Shown piece after piece: positions 13,102 to 20,306 of a stretch of DNA of 20,306 bases. The translations under genes were made by a program, and so were the position numbers. The notes under the pieces are model-generated. The model was given only the letters and a program-made list of their open reading frames with translations, was not told where the DNA came from and ran no database searches. The first letter of the stretch is position 1, and every line of letters starts with the position of its first letter. Source of the DNA: CAZDXJ01 sp964509475 (lineage in GTDB: Bacteria > Pseudomonadota > Gammaproteobacteria > Methylococcales > Methylomonadaceae); contig CAZDXJ010000043.1 in NCBI GenBank assembly GCA_964509475.1, positions 1-20,306 on the forward strand. Reading direction: 5' to 3'.

Positions 13102-15813
13102 ATGTTTTGCCGCTATTTTCTCATTTTGCTCTGGGTTTTTTATACCATTTCTTGTAATGCGCAAACTTCGGGTTGGAATTGTATCCAGAAACAAAATGGT
13201 GAATGGTCGTGTGAAACGCCCCCGCAGGCCATTGGCTCACAGCCACCTGAAGAAAATAAACGGGATGCCGGACAAAACAAGTCTGTCAGCAATACGGATA
13301 TAGCATCGCCTGTTGTCGTGGGAACAAAAGGGAAATTACAGACAGAATCGAACAAGTCGATTTCCAAACCGGCGCAGGCAGTCGAAGCCAGCCTTGTTGA
13401 TGAAGAACCCCTACCGGTTCCTGCCGCCGCGATGCTTAAACCGGTAGAAACGGCGCAACAGCCCGGTTGGGATTGTGCGGTCAATGAAAACAAAACCTGG
13501 AATTGCAGCTTGTCGGGTACGGATCCAAAAGGTCAATTCAAGATCATGGATCAAGGTATGGGGTTTGGTTTACTGGATCCGGCCTTCGACCGCTTGCAAG
13601 AGCAGACCTTTAGCAGCCTGAAAACAAAATTACAGTATGACCCCTGGAAAAATTGCACCTTGCGGTTGGGCCGCCAGTCTGAGTATGCTTCGCAAAAAGC
13701 CTTGCGGGCGGCAGCACCGCTTGATGTCGGGGCGGATTATACTGAAGTTTTCGATAATGAAGTCGCCAGTTTTTACGGAAATGTATTTTTTTCCCGGGCC
13801 GATCAACGCATTTCGGCCAATCGTGCGACCTATGACAGTGTATCCAGCGATCTGGAACTGCAAGGTAATGTGCTGTACAGCGACGAAGGGCTTGCCTTGT
13901 TCAGTGACAATGCCCAAATCCGGTTAGGCAAAAACCAGGCACGCTTACGTCATGCCCAGTTTATCTTTCCCTTAACCCCGCTGCGGGGAAAAGCGGAAGT
14001 GGCTTACCGTGAAAATGTACATCTAAGTCATTTCAAGGAAGTGGCTTATACCAGTTGCAGGCCGGGTAATCAGGACTGGGTAATGCATGCGTCACGCTTG
14101 AAACTGAACAAGTTGACCGGTAAAGGCGCTGTAAAACATGCCTGGCTCGAGTTTAAAGGCGTGCCGGTTTTTTATCTGCCTTATTTGTCGTTTCCACTGG
14201 ATGACCGCCGGCAATCCGGCTTGTTGACGCCTTCTTTTGGTTCCAATCAGCGTAACGGCATTAATATCAATGTGCCTTTTTACTGGAATATCGCGCCTAA
14301 CTTTGACGCTACTTTATGGGCGCGTTATCTTTCCAAACGTGGCGGTATGCTGGGCGGAAACTTCCGTTATCTGACTGAAATGACCCGGGGTGCGGTCAAA
14401 CTCGAAATCTTGCCTTACGATACCCAATTGAAAAAAACCCGCTGGCAAGGGGCTTTGGAAAATTATACGGTTTTTACACCGCGCTTGCATTCCGCGCTCA
14501 ATGTGAATTATGTATCGGATGAAGAATATTTCAATGATTTAGGAAACAGCCTCAGTTTAAATACAAACCGGCATTTATACAGTTATGGCGATGTTGTTTA
14601 TAACCGGCCTGGCGTTCATTTTGCCACCAAGGTGGATAACTATCAGACTATCGATAAAAGTATTTCCGACAGCAACAAACCCTATCGAAGATTGCCGCAG
14701 GTGGTGTTGAATTTTCACCATGCGTTTGATTTTATGCCACTGGAAGCGGCGCTGGAAAATGAATTTGTATTTTTTCAGCACAAAACCAATGTCAACGGGC
14801 AAAGACTTAATGTCAAACCGTCGCTCAGTTTTCCGATCAAGGCGCCAGGTTATTATATAAAACCAAAAATCAGCGGCCAGTTTACCCAGTATTGGCTGCA
14901 ACAACAGGGGCAAGCTGTACCCGGCAGCATGACCCGTTTGTTGCCCATCGCTTCGATTGATAGTGGCCTGTTTTTTGAGCGGGATTTTCAGTTAAGTGGC
15001 AGTAATTTTTTGCATACCATCGAACCCAGGTTGTTTTACCTTTATATTCCCGAAGCCAATCAGGATGATATCCCGTTATTCGATACTTCGACTTACGATT
15101 TTACATTCAGCCAATTATTTCGTGAAAATCGTTTCAACGGCCCGGACAGAATTCAGGACGCCAATCAGTTGACCCTGGCAGTGACCAGTCGCTTGATCGA
15201 TTCGGCTTCTGGTGTGCAATTAGCCGATTTGAGTCTGGGCAATATTATTTATTTCCGGGATCGGCGGGTTCAACTCCATTCGTCCTCGCCGATTCAAACA
15301 GAACTTTTTTCCAATTTGATTGCGCAGTTCAATGCCCGGATCAGTAAAAACCTGAAATTTCAGTCCAGTATGCAATGGAGTCCGCAACGCAATGAAATTG
15401 ATCGGGGCAATGTATCACTCCGCTATCGGGATGAGTTTAATCGTATTTTGAACCTTGGTTATCGTTATCGGGTCGATAATTTGGGCCAGACTGTGAGCAT
15501 CAATCAAAGTGATATATCGTTTTTGCTGCCTGTCTACAATAATTGGAATATCATCGGGCGCTGGCAATATTCCATTTTACACAACTTGACCGTGGAAAGT
15601 TTTATCGGCCTGGAAAAAGAAAGTTGTTGCTGGCGCTTTCAAATTTTGTTCCGGCGGTTTGTGAACAATATCAATACAGTTGATCAAGGCGAGGGTTTGG
15701 CGCAGACGGCTTTTTACATCCAGTTTGAATTAAAAGGCCTGACCACAATCGGTAACGATGTGGCAACATTCCTGGAAAATAACTTATATGGCTATCGGAT
15801 ACCGAAACGATAG
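13102..15813 (+). CDS. lptD: LPS-assembly protein LptD
   Basis: Outer-membrane LPS translocon of 903 residues. A hydrophobic signal peptide ends about residue 20. The region 24-136 contains two copies of a W-C motif (GWNC...WSC at 24-36 and GWDC...WNC at 122-135), as in other gammaproteobacterial LptDs. The OstA/LptA-like periplasmic domain runs roughly 200-310 (VFDNEVASFYGNVFFSRADQ), and the plug-strand barrel follows (LEFKGVPVFYLPYLSFPLDDRR, SGLLTPSFG). The adjacent cysteines C842-C843 in ESCCWRF correspond to the E. coli C724-C725 pair that forms the essential disulfides with N-terminal cysteines; C27, C36, C125, C135 and C185 are candidates. LptD works with the lipoprotein LptE. surA follows after 20 bases. 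Confidence 0.95.
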   Translation: MFCRYFLILLWVFYTISCNAQTSGWNCIQKQNGEWSCETPPQAIGSQPPEENKRDAGQNKSVSNTDIASPVVVGTKGKLQTESNKSISKPAQAVEASLVDEEPLPVPAAAMLKPVETAQQPGWDCAVNENKTWNCSLSGTDPKGQFKIMDQGMGFGLLDPAFDRLQEQTFSSLKTKLQYDPWKNCTLRLGRQSEYASQKALRAAAPLDVGADYTEVFDNEVASFYGNVFFSRADQRISANRATYDSVSSDLELQGNVLYSDEGLALFSDNAQIRLGKNQARLRHAQFIFPLTPLRGKAEVAYRENVHLSHFKEVAYTSCRPGNQDWVMHASRLKLNKLTGKGAVKHAWLEFKGVPVFYLPYLSFPLDDRRQSGLLTPSFGSNQRNGININVPFYWNIAPNFDATLWARYLSKRGGMLGGNFRYLTEMTRGAVKLEILPYDTQLKKTRWQGALENYTVFTPRLHSALNVNYVSDEEYFNDLGNSLSLNTNRHLYSYGDVVYNRPGVHFATKVDNYQTIDKSISDSNKPYRRLPQVVLNFHHAFDFMPLEAALENEFVFFQHKTNVNGQRLNVKPSLSFPIKAPGYYIKPKISGQFTQYWLQQQGQAVPGSMTRLLPIASIDSGLFFERDFQLSGSNFLHTIEPRLFYLYIPEANQDDIPLFDTSTYDFTFSQLFRENRFNGPDRIQDANQLTLAVTSRLIDSASGVQLADLSLGNIIYFRDRRVQLHSSSPIQTELFSNLIAQFNARISKNLKFQSSMQWSPQRNEIDRGNVSLRYRDEFNRILNLGYRYRVDNLGQTVSINQSDISFLLPVYNNWNIIGRWQYSILHNLTVESFIGLEKESCCWRFQILFRRFVNNINTVDQGEGLAQTAFYIQFELKGLTTIGNDVATFLENNLYGYRIPKR

Positions 15814-15833
15814 CCACAGTAAAGATTGAACAC

Positions 15834-17129
15834 ATGAAAATTTTTGTTAAATGGTTCGGCAACATTGGTTTGGCCGCTGGTTTGTTGTTGTATGCGGCCT
15901 TGTTGCAGGCAGAATATCTGGATAGTATTGTCGCTGTCGTTGAAGACGATGTGATCTTGAGCAGTGAATTGCGGCGTGAAGTCGAGATCATCAAACAAAA
16001 AATCGCAACCAGCAACATGATGGCGCCACCCGATAATATATTGTATAAACAGATTCTCGAGCGTTTGATTATCCGTAAATTGCAGCAATTGCTGGCAGCG
16101 CGATCAGGTATCAAGGTCAGTGACAAGATGTTAAATTCATCGTTGACCGATATCGCCCGGCAAAACAATATGTCCCTGGATGAATTTAAACTCGAGTTGC
16201 AAGCCCAGGGCATGGATTACAAGGAATTTGCCGAGAATGTGCGTAATGAGATCATCATCAATCAATTGCGTGGACGGGAAATTGGTGAGCGTGTCCGCGT
16301 GACCGATCGTGAAGTGAAGCATTTTCTTGAAACCCAGGGTGGAAGTGCCGCTGAAAATGTACAATACCACCTGGGCCATATTCTTGTCGCCATTCCTGAA
16401 GGTGCTTCGGCGGATGCAATTCGGGCGGCAAAAAGCAAAGCACAAAACATTGTACGAAAACTCAGAGCGGGTAAGGATTTTGAACAAATGGCGATTGCCA
16501 TGTCGGATGGAGGCCAGGCCTTGCAAGGTGGTGATTTGGGGTGGCGCCGGAAAAGTCAGATGCCAACTTTGTTTGTAGAAGAAATCGACAAAATGCAGGA
16601 AGGCATGGTTTCCGATCCGATTCGTAGTCCCAGCGGTTTTCATATTATCAAAATGCTGGCAATAAAAGGGATGGGCAAACATATGGTGACCCAAACCAAA
16701 GTCCGGCACATCTTGATCAAAACCAATGAATTGATCAATGACAAGGAAGCCCGGCATCAACTTCAGGTATTGCGGGAACGTATTATCGGTGGTGATGATT
16801 TCACCAGCCTGGCCCAGGCCCACTCCGATGATCCGGGATCGGCAATAAAAGGCGGTGATCTGGGCTGGGTTGCCCCCGGTGCTTTAGTGGCACCATTCGA
16901 GAAAACCATGAACCAGCTTAAAATCGGTGAAATCAGTCAGCCGGTGCAAACCCAGTTTGGTTGGCATCTGATCCAGGTATTGGATCGGGAACAACGCGAT
17001 GACAGCGAAGAATATAAAAGAAAATTGGCACGTGAAGAGATCCGCAAGCGTAAAATCGAAGAGGAAACCGAATTATGGTTACGCCGTTTACGCGATGAAG
17101 CGTATGTTGATATCCGCATTGGTTTGTAG
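15834..17129 (+). CDS. surA: Periplasmic chaperone and peptidyl-prolyl isomerase SurA
   Basis: A 431-residue SurA with a signal peptide cleaved around LLQA|EYLD (residue 26). The N-terminal chaperone domain (27-170) begins with LDSIVAVVEDDVIL. Two parvulin domains follow: the first at about 175-276 (YHLGHILVAIPEG ... DLGWRRKSQMP ... SGFHIIKML) and the second at about 286-386 (VRHILIKTNE ... GGDLGWVAPGALVAPFE ... FGWHLIQV), then the C-terminal helix rich in Arg/Glu. SurA ferries unfolded barrel proteins, including LptD encoded next to it, to the BAM complex. It is probably co-transcribed with lptD. Length and layout match the family. Confidence 0.95.
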   Translation: MKIFVKWFGNIGLAAGLLLYAALLQAEYLDSIVAVVEDDVILSSELRREVEIIKQKIATSNMMAPPDNILYKQILERLIIRKLQQLLAARSGIKVSDKMLNSSLTDIARQNNMSLDEFKLELQAQGMDYKEFAENVRNEIIINQLRGREIGERVRVTDREVKHFLETQGGSAAENVQYHLGHILVAIPEGASADAIRAAKSKAQNIVRKLRAGKDFEQMAIAMSDGGQALQGGDLGWRRKSQMPTLFVEEIDKMQEGMVSDPIRSPSGFHIIKMLAIKGMGKHMVTQTKVRHILIKTNELINDKEARHQLQVLRERIIGGDDFTSLAQAHSDDPGSAIKGGDLGWVAPGALVAPFEKTMNQLKIGEISQPVQTQFGWHLIQVLDREQRDDSEEYKRKLAREEIRKRKIEEETELWLRRLRDEAYVDIRIGL

Positions 17130-17176
17130 ATTACAGGCTGCAAGCCATTTTTATACGGCATAGATACAAAGAATAC

Positions 17177-17770
17177 ATGTTAGCTAACAAGCTGAAAAAA
17201 ATTATAACTGAAAAGGATTTGGCCGCTTATCGCAGCTTTATCGAGAACATAGCGGATGAACTCGGCGTGGATTGTCTGGATTGTGCGGCGGCATTAAGTT
17301 TTTTGTATCAGTCTGGATTCGGCCGCCGGCAAGATGGGCATGAAAATTCCGGCAAACCCCATACACGTACGGTTACCAGGAATAACAGTGAAATAAAAAT
17401 GGTGCGTTATCGGCTGGAAGTCGGACGCAAGCATCGGATCAGTGTGGAAGCGCTGAAAAAATTACTGGTTGATGAAACCGGGGTTGAAAAAAAGCAGATT
17501 GGATATATCGATATACATAATCACTATACCTTGATCCGGCTTCCCGAAGGGATGCCGGCTGATATTTTTAATCATTTGAAGAGCGTGCAGATCAATCAAC
17601 GTTCGCTCTGCATCAAACGCCTGGGGAACAATGGCAGGAGGAAACTTAACATGGACAAAAAACCGGATAAGCGGGTAAAAAGCATGCAGGGCAAAGGGAA
17701 AAACAACACCGGCAGAACAAAAACAGGTTTCCCCCGTATGATCGCGAATAAATCTTTGGAGCGGAAATAA
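17177..17770 (+). CDS. Stand-alone DbpA-type RNA-binding domain protein (no helicase core)
   Basis: A 197-residue basic protein whose residues 75-150 (MVRYRLEVGRKHRISVEALKK ... IGYIDIHNHYTLIRLPEGMP ... RSLCIKRLG) match the RRM-like DbpA domain at the C-terminus of DeaD/CsdA DEAD-box helicases. Residues 1-45 (ITEKDLAAYRSFIENIAD) resemble the linker just before that domain in DeaD. The helicase motifs themselves are absent, and only 47 bases separate this ORF from surA, so no truncated helicase is encoded upstream. The tail, 151-197, is Lys/Arg-rich. RNA binding is therefore likely, in ribosome assembly or cold response by analogy; no partner is evident. It follows surA and abuts the convergent hydrolase gene with no intervening base. 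Confidence 0.75.
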   Translation: MLANKLKKIITEKDLAAYRSFIENIADELGVDCLDCAAALSFLYQSGFGRRQDGHENSGKPHTRTVTRNNSEIKMVRYRLEVGRKHRISVEALKKLLVDETGVEKKQIGYIDIHNHYTLIRLPEGMPADIFNHLKSVQINQRSLCIKRLGNNGRRKLNMDKKPDKRVKSMQGKGKNNTGRTKTGFPRMIANKSLERK

Positions 17771-18403
17771 TTAACCGCTTACAAATGGATTTGTGCGTTT
17801 TTCTTCGCCAAAAGTGGACATTGGGCCATGACCGGGAATAAAACGGATTTCATCGCCTAGAGGCCATAACCTGTTTTTTATCGAAGCAATCAAAGCATGA
17901 AAATCGCCTTTGGGAAAATCGGTTCGGCCTATGGATCCCTTGAACAGAACATCACCCACCAGAGCGAGTCGGCTGGGTTGATGATAAAACACAATGTGTC
18001 CCGGTGTATGGCCCGGACAATGGATGACATCAAGAGTCAGGTTACCGAATGTAACTTTATCGCCTTGATGTAACCAGCAATCCGGAATGAACGGGTCGCA
18101 TGGAGGAAAGCCAAAAGTCTGGCATTGTGAAGGCAAAGCCTCGATCCAGAATTGATCATCATGATGGGGTCCTTCAATAGGTATTGAAAACATTTTTGCC
18201 AGTTCAGCGCTTGCACCGATGTGATCAAGGTGGCCGTGAGTAAGGAAAATCTTTTCCGGTTCGGCTTCGGTTTTGTCCAGAGCATTTAATATTAAATCGA
18301 CATCACCACCCGGATCGACAACAGCGGCTTTACCGGTCTGTTCGCAAATGAGCAGGGTGCAGTTTTGCTGATAAGGCGTCACAGGGATGATGATATATTT
18401 CAT
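17771..18403 (-). CDS. Metallo-beta-lactamase-fold hydrolase, YcbL/glyoxalase II-like
   Basis: A 210-residue MBL-fold protein with a complete di-metal site: THGHLDH (H56, H58, D60, H61), H132 in CPGHTPGH, D151 in VGDVLFKGSIGRTDFP and H192 in IPGHGP. This spacing and the short length without the extra C-terminal glyoxalase II domain match the YcbL-type hydrolases, which cleave thioesters such as S-lactoylglutathione at least in vitro. TFGEEKRTNPFV at the C-terminus is characteristic of this group. The true substrate is uncertain. It ends at the base next to the stop codon of the DbpA-domain gene on the other strand. No terminator was seen. Confidence 0.88.
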   Translation of the reverse strand: MKYIIIPVTPYQQNCTLLICEQTGKAAVVDPGGDVDLILNALDKTEAEPEKIFLTHGHLDHIGASAELAKMFSIPIEGPHHDDQFWIEALPSQCQTFGFPPCDPFIPDCWLHQGDKVTFGNLTLDVIHCPGHTPGHIVFYHQPSRLALVGDVLFKGSIGRTDFPKGDFHALIASIKNRLWPLGDEIRFIPGHGPMSTFGEEKRTNPFVSG

Positions 18404-18481
18404 TACAGGGCCATAATTAACAGATAGTGTTTCATATTGTCACAAATACCCGGAACACGGTCAAACCAACACGAGAAAACC

Positions 18482-19651
18482 ATGAATGCAATTGAATACA
18501 TCGATACAGCCCAAAAGCTGGATGAATTATGTCTTAGAATAGACCGTGAACCCTGGGTGGCACTGGATACCGAATTTTTAAGAGAGAAAACCTATTTTCC
18601 AAAATTTTGTTTATTGCAGATTGCCACCACGGAATGGGTCGCCTGTGTCGATCCCCTGGCATTGTCTTCGATCGAACGCTTGTTTGAAACACTTTATCAG
18701 CCAAAAATTTTGAAGGTTTTTCATTCCTGCCGGCAGGATTTGGAAATTTTTTATCATTTGACCGGAAAACTGCCTGAACCGATTTTTGATACCCAGTTGG
18801 CCGCGCCATTGTTGGGTTATCAAGCCAACCCGGGATATGGCATGTTGGTTTCCAGCTTGCTCAATATCAATTTAAGCAAGGCGCATACCCGGACGGACTG
18901 GAGCGTTCGGCCTTTAAGTTCCGAACAATTGCAATATGCTGCCGATGATGTTATTTATTTAAGTGAAATTTATCTGAAAATGCACAAACAACTGGTGGAA
19001 CTGGGCCGTCTTGACTGGCTGCGGGATGATTTTTCGGCATTGACCAATCCTCACCTGTATTTGCTGGAACCAGCCAATGCCTGGCTGAGAATCAAAGGTA
19101 AAAACAAATTAACCGGAAAACAATTGTCCATATTGCAGACTTTGGCCAAGTGGCGGGAAGAAACGGCACAAAAAGAAAACCGGCCCAGGAACTGGTTGTT
19201 ACGGGATGATTTATTGATTGAGATTACCAGGTTTCAACCGCAATGTGCCGATGATTTACGTAAAATCAGAGGTATCCATGACGGTACGGTCAGACGCTAT
19301 GGACACAAAATCAGTCGGCTTGTCAACGAAGCCAAACAACGTTTGCCGATCAAACTGGATGAAAGCAAACGCGCGTCAAGATTGAGTCAGCAACAGGAGG
19401 CCGTACTCGATGTGCTATCGGCGATTGTCAGAATCCGGGCGGAGGAGAATTTGCTCAACCCGGCGATTTTGGCAACTCGGAAAGATTTGGAAATAATGCT
19501 GTCCGAAGCTCAGGACTGCAATTTGTTGCAAGGTTGGCGATACAATATGGTTGGCCGTGAACTTGTTTCCATACTGCAGGGTGAAAAGGTATTGCGGCTA
19601 CAAGAGGATGCAATAAATATCCTTGAACGCAATTATCTGGAATGCGGTTAA
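18482..19651 (+). CDS. rnd: Ribonuclease D
   Basis: A 389-residue 3'-5' exoribonuclease of the DEDDy type. D29 and E31 (ALDTEFLREKTYFP), D86 (HSCRQDLEIF), and Y152-x3-D156 (QYAADDVIYL) form the catalytic set, at almost the same numbers as in E. coli. The HRDC domain follows at roughly 210-290 (KLTGKQLSILQTLAKWREE ... RNWLLRDDLL). The ATG at 18482 is chosen because a GAGAAA sequence precedes it and it fits the family start; a longer TTG start has no support. RNase D trims tRNA and other stable-RNA 3' ends in the cytoplasm. Its stop codon overlaps that of the convergent gene (TTAA). Confidence 0.95.
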   Translation: MNAIEYIDTAQKLDELCLRIDREPWVALDTEFLREKTYFPKFCLLQIATTEWVACVDPLALSSIERLFETLYQPKILKVFHSCRQDLEIFYHLTGKLPEPIFDTQLAAPLLGYQANPGYGMLVSSLLNINLSKAHTRTDWSVRPLSSEQLQYAADDVIYLSEIYLKMHKQLVELGRLDWLRDDFSALTNPHLYLLEPANAWLRIKGKNKLTGKQLSILQTLAKWREETAQKENRPRNWLLRDDLLIEITRFQPQCADDLRKIRGIHDGTVRRYGHKISRLVNEAKQRLPIKLDESKRASRLSQQQEAVLDVLSAIVRIRAEENLLNPAILATRKDLEIMLSEAQDCNLLQGWRYNMVGRELVSILQGEKVLRLQEDAINILERNYLECG

Positions 19652-20190
19652 GCAGATGGCCGTTCTGGCGCAGGTTTGAGTAGCGTGCGTTCAGCGGTCG
19701 AATGCGCGTAGTTCAAGTTCTTGCGCTCCAATTCCAGATGTTTTTTCAGTTGGGCGGCGGCAACTTCAGGCCGTTTGTCCAATGTGCCCAGATGGGTGTT
19801 TATATGGGCGGGATAAACCGGATCGGCAGAGTCTTGAATGGGCTGCAGATCGGCATAAAGTTTCGCGGAGACATTTTTAAACCATCTGGGACGCTTGCGG
19901 ATAATATACAATGCCGTCGGTATGGTCACCGGCAGAATCAGATCGACGATGATCATGCAGACCAGGGTAAATGTGCATTTCCGTTTTGTCTTCAATGGAT
20001 CGGCGTCACGGATTGGATCGATGTCCTGCTCAAGCGTTTTGTCGGCATAAAGTCTTTCGACAACGCCTGGAAACCATTTGGGACGTTTCCGCACCACATA
20101 TAAACTGATTAAGGCGGTGAACGGCAAAGGAAATATTTCAACGATAAATAAACAACAAAGCGAAATCGTACATTTTGTCTGGGTAGTCAT
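19648..20190 (-). CDS. Small membrane protein with an internal tandem duplication, unknown function
   Basis: A 180-residue protein I do not recognise. Residues 6-50 and 71-114 are copies of one module: a Lys-Cys start (KCTIS / KCTFT), a hydrophobic segment of about 22 residues with Pro (FPLPF / LPVTIP), then YVVRKRPKWF / YIIRKRPRWF and a LYAD end. Each copy is followed by an acidic linker ending in ADP. The C-terminal 60 residues are hydrophilic and charged (KRPEVAAAQLKKHLELERK). Two membrane segments are likely, with the RKRP(K/R)WF motif at a membrane edge. It is convergent to rnd, overlapping by four bases. The function is not known. Confidence 0.8.
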   Translation of the reverse strand: MTTQTKCTISLCCLFIVEIFPLPFTALISLYVVRKRPKWFPGVVERLYADKTLEQDIDPIRDADPLKTKRKCTFTLVCMIIVDLILPVTIPTALYIIRKRPRWFKNVSAKLYADLQPIQDSADPVYPAHINTHLGTLDKRPEVAAAQLKKHLELERKNLNYAHSTAERTLLKPAPERPSA

Positions 20191-20306
20191 GCGGTATTTT
20201 ATGGCCTGAATATTAAAAAGACGCTGTAACAGGTATTCTAATAGATTTGACTACGCGATGTTCGACTTTTAAGTTTCAACTAATGAGTTAAGCTGCAAAG
20301 GCTGAT
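20191..20306. other. Intergenic sequence at right edge
   Basis: These 116 AT-rich bases lie upstream of the duplicated membrane-protein gene, reading from the minus strand. The minus strand has a TAGAAT -10-like box but no convincing -35. No ORF or structured repeat was seen. The next gene on the right lies outside the window. Confidence 0.4.

Noticed and set aside
16137..16823. 228-codon minus-strand frame inside surA
   Set aside because: It lies wholly antisense to the two-parvulin SurA sequence and shows no recognisable domain.

Overview
The window looks like a chromosomal segment of a gammaproteobacterium. The best guide is the gene order amgK-murU (minus strand) divergent from lptD-surA (plus strand), as in Pseudomonas-type genomes. 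Moderate GC and the mix of envelope genes would fit a gammaproteobacterial methanotroph or relative, but that placement is inference and no taxon-defining gene is present.

Layout. Bases 1-405 hold no convincing gene; they contain a dispersed 88-bp hairpin repeat, a perfect 20-bp-arm inverted repeat and a tandem pair of 18-bp dyads upstream of an OmpL-like outer-membrane porin (406-1581). A bidirectional terminator separates the porin from a minus-strand pair: a membrane-anchored alpha/beta hydrolase translationally coupled to a siroheme-decarboxylase-like (NirD/AhbA-B type) Lrp/AsnC protein. Next come an FMN/[3Fe-4S] glutamate-synthase-like protein and a complete yefM-yoeB toxin-antitoxin pair. 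A second, inverted copy of the 88-bp repeat and a degenerate third copy follow (5577-5758).

From 5848 to 9302 a tight pstS-pstC-pstA-pstB operon, with overlapping genes, encodes a phosphate ABC importer; no phoU or phoBR is in view. A nucleoside deaminase faces it. A promoter at about 9800 reads into a histidine-rich polytopic membrane protein of unknown function (9881-10939), closed by a strong terminator.

From 11016 to about 12885, amgK-murU-dodecin forms a coupled minus-strand operon for cell-wall MurNAc salvage plus a flavin-binding dodecin. Divergently, lptD and surA build the outer membrane: LptD is the LPS translocon and SurA the periplasmic chaperone for barrel proteins. After surA, where pdxA-rsmA often follow in enterobacteria, lies a stand-alone DbpA-type RNA-binding domain lacking any helicase core. 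A YcbL-type metallo-beta-lactamase-fold hydrolase, RNase D and a small membrane protein with an internal duplication complete the window.

No rRNA, tRNA, CRISPR array, integrase or transposase was seen. Most of the window is housekeeping. The least explained items are the stand-alone DbpA domain, the His-rich membrane protein, the duplicated membrane protein, the orphan siroheme-decarboxylase-like gene and the repeat family.
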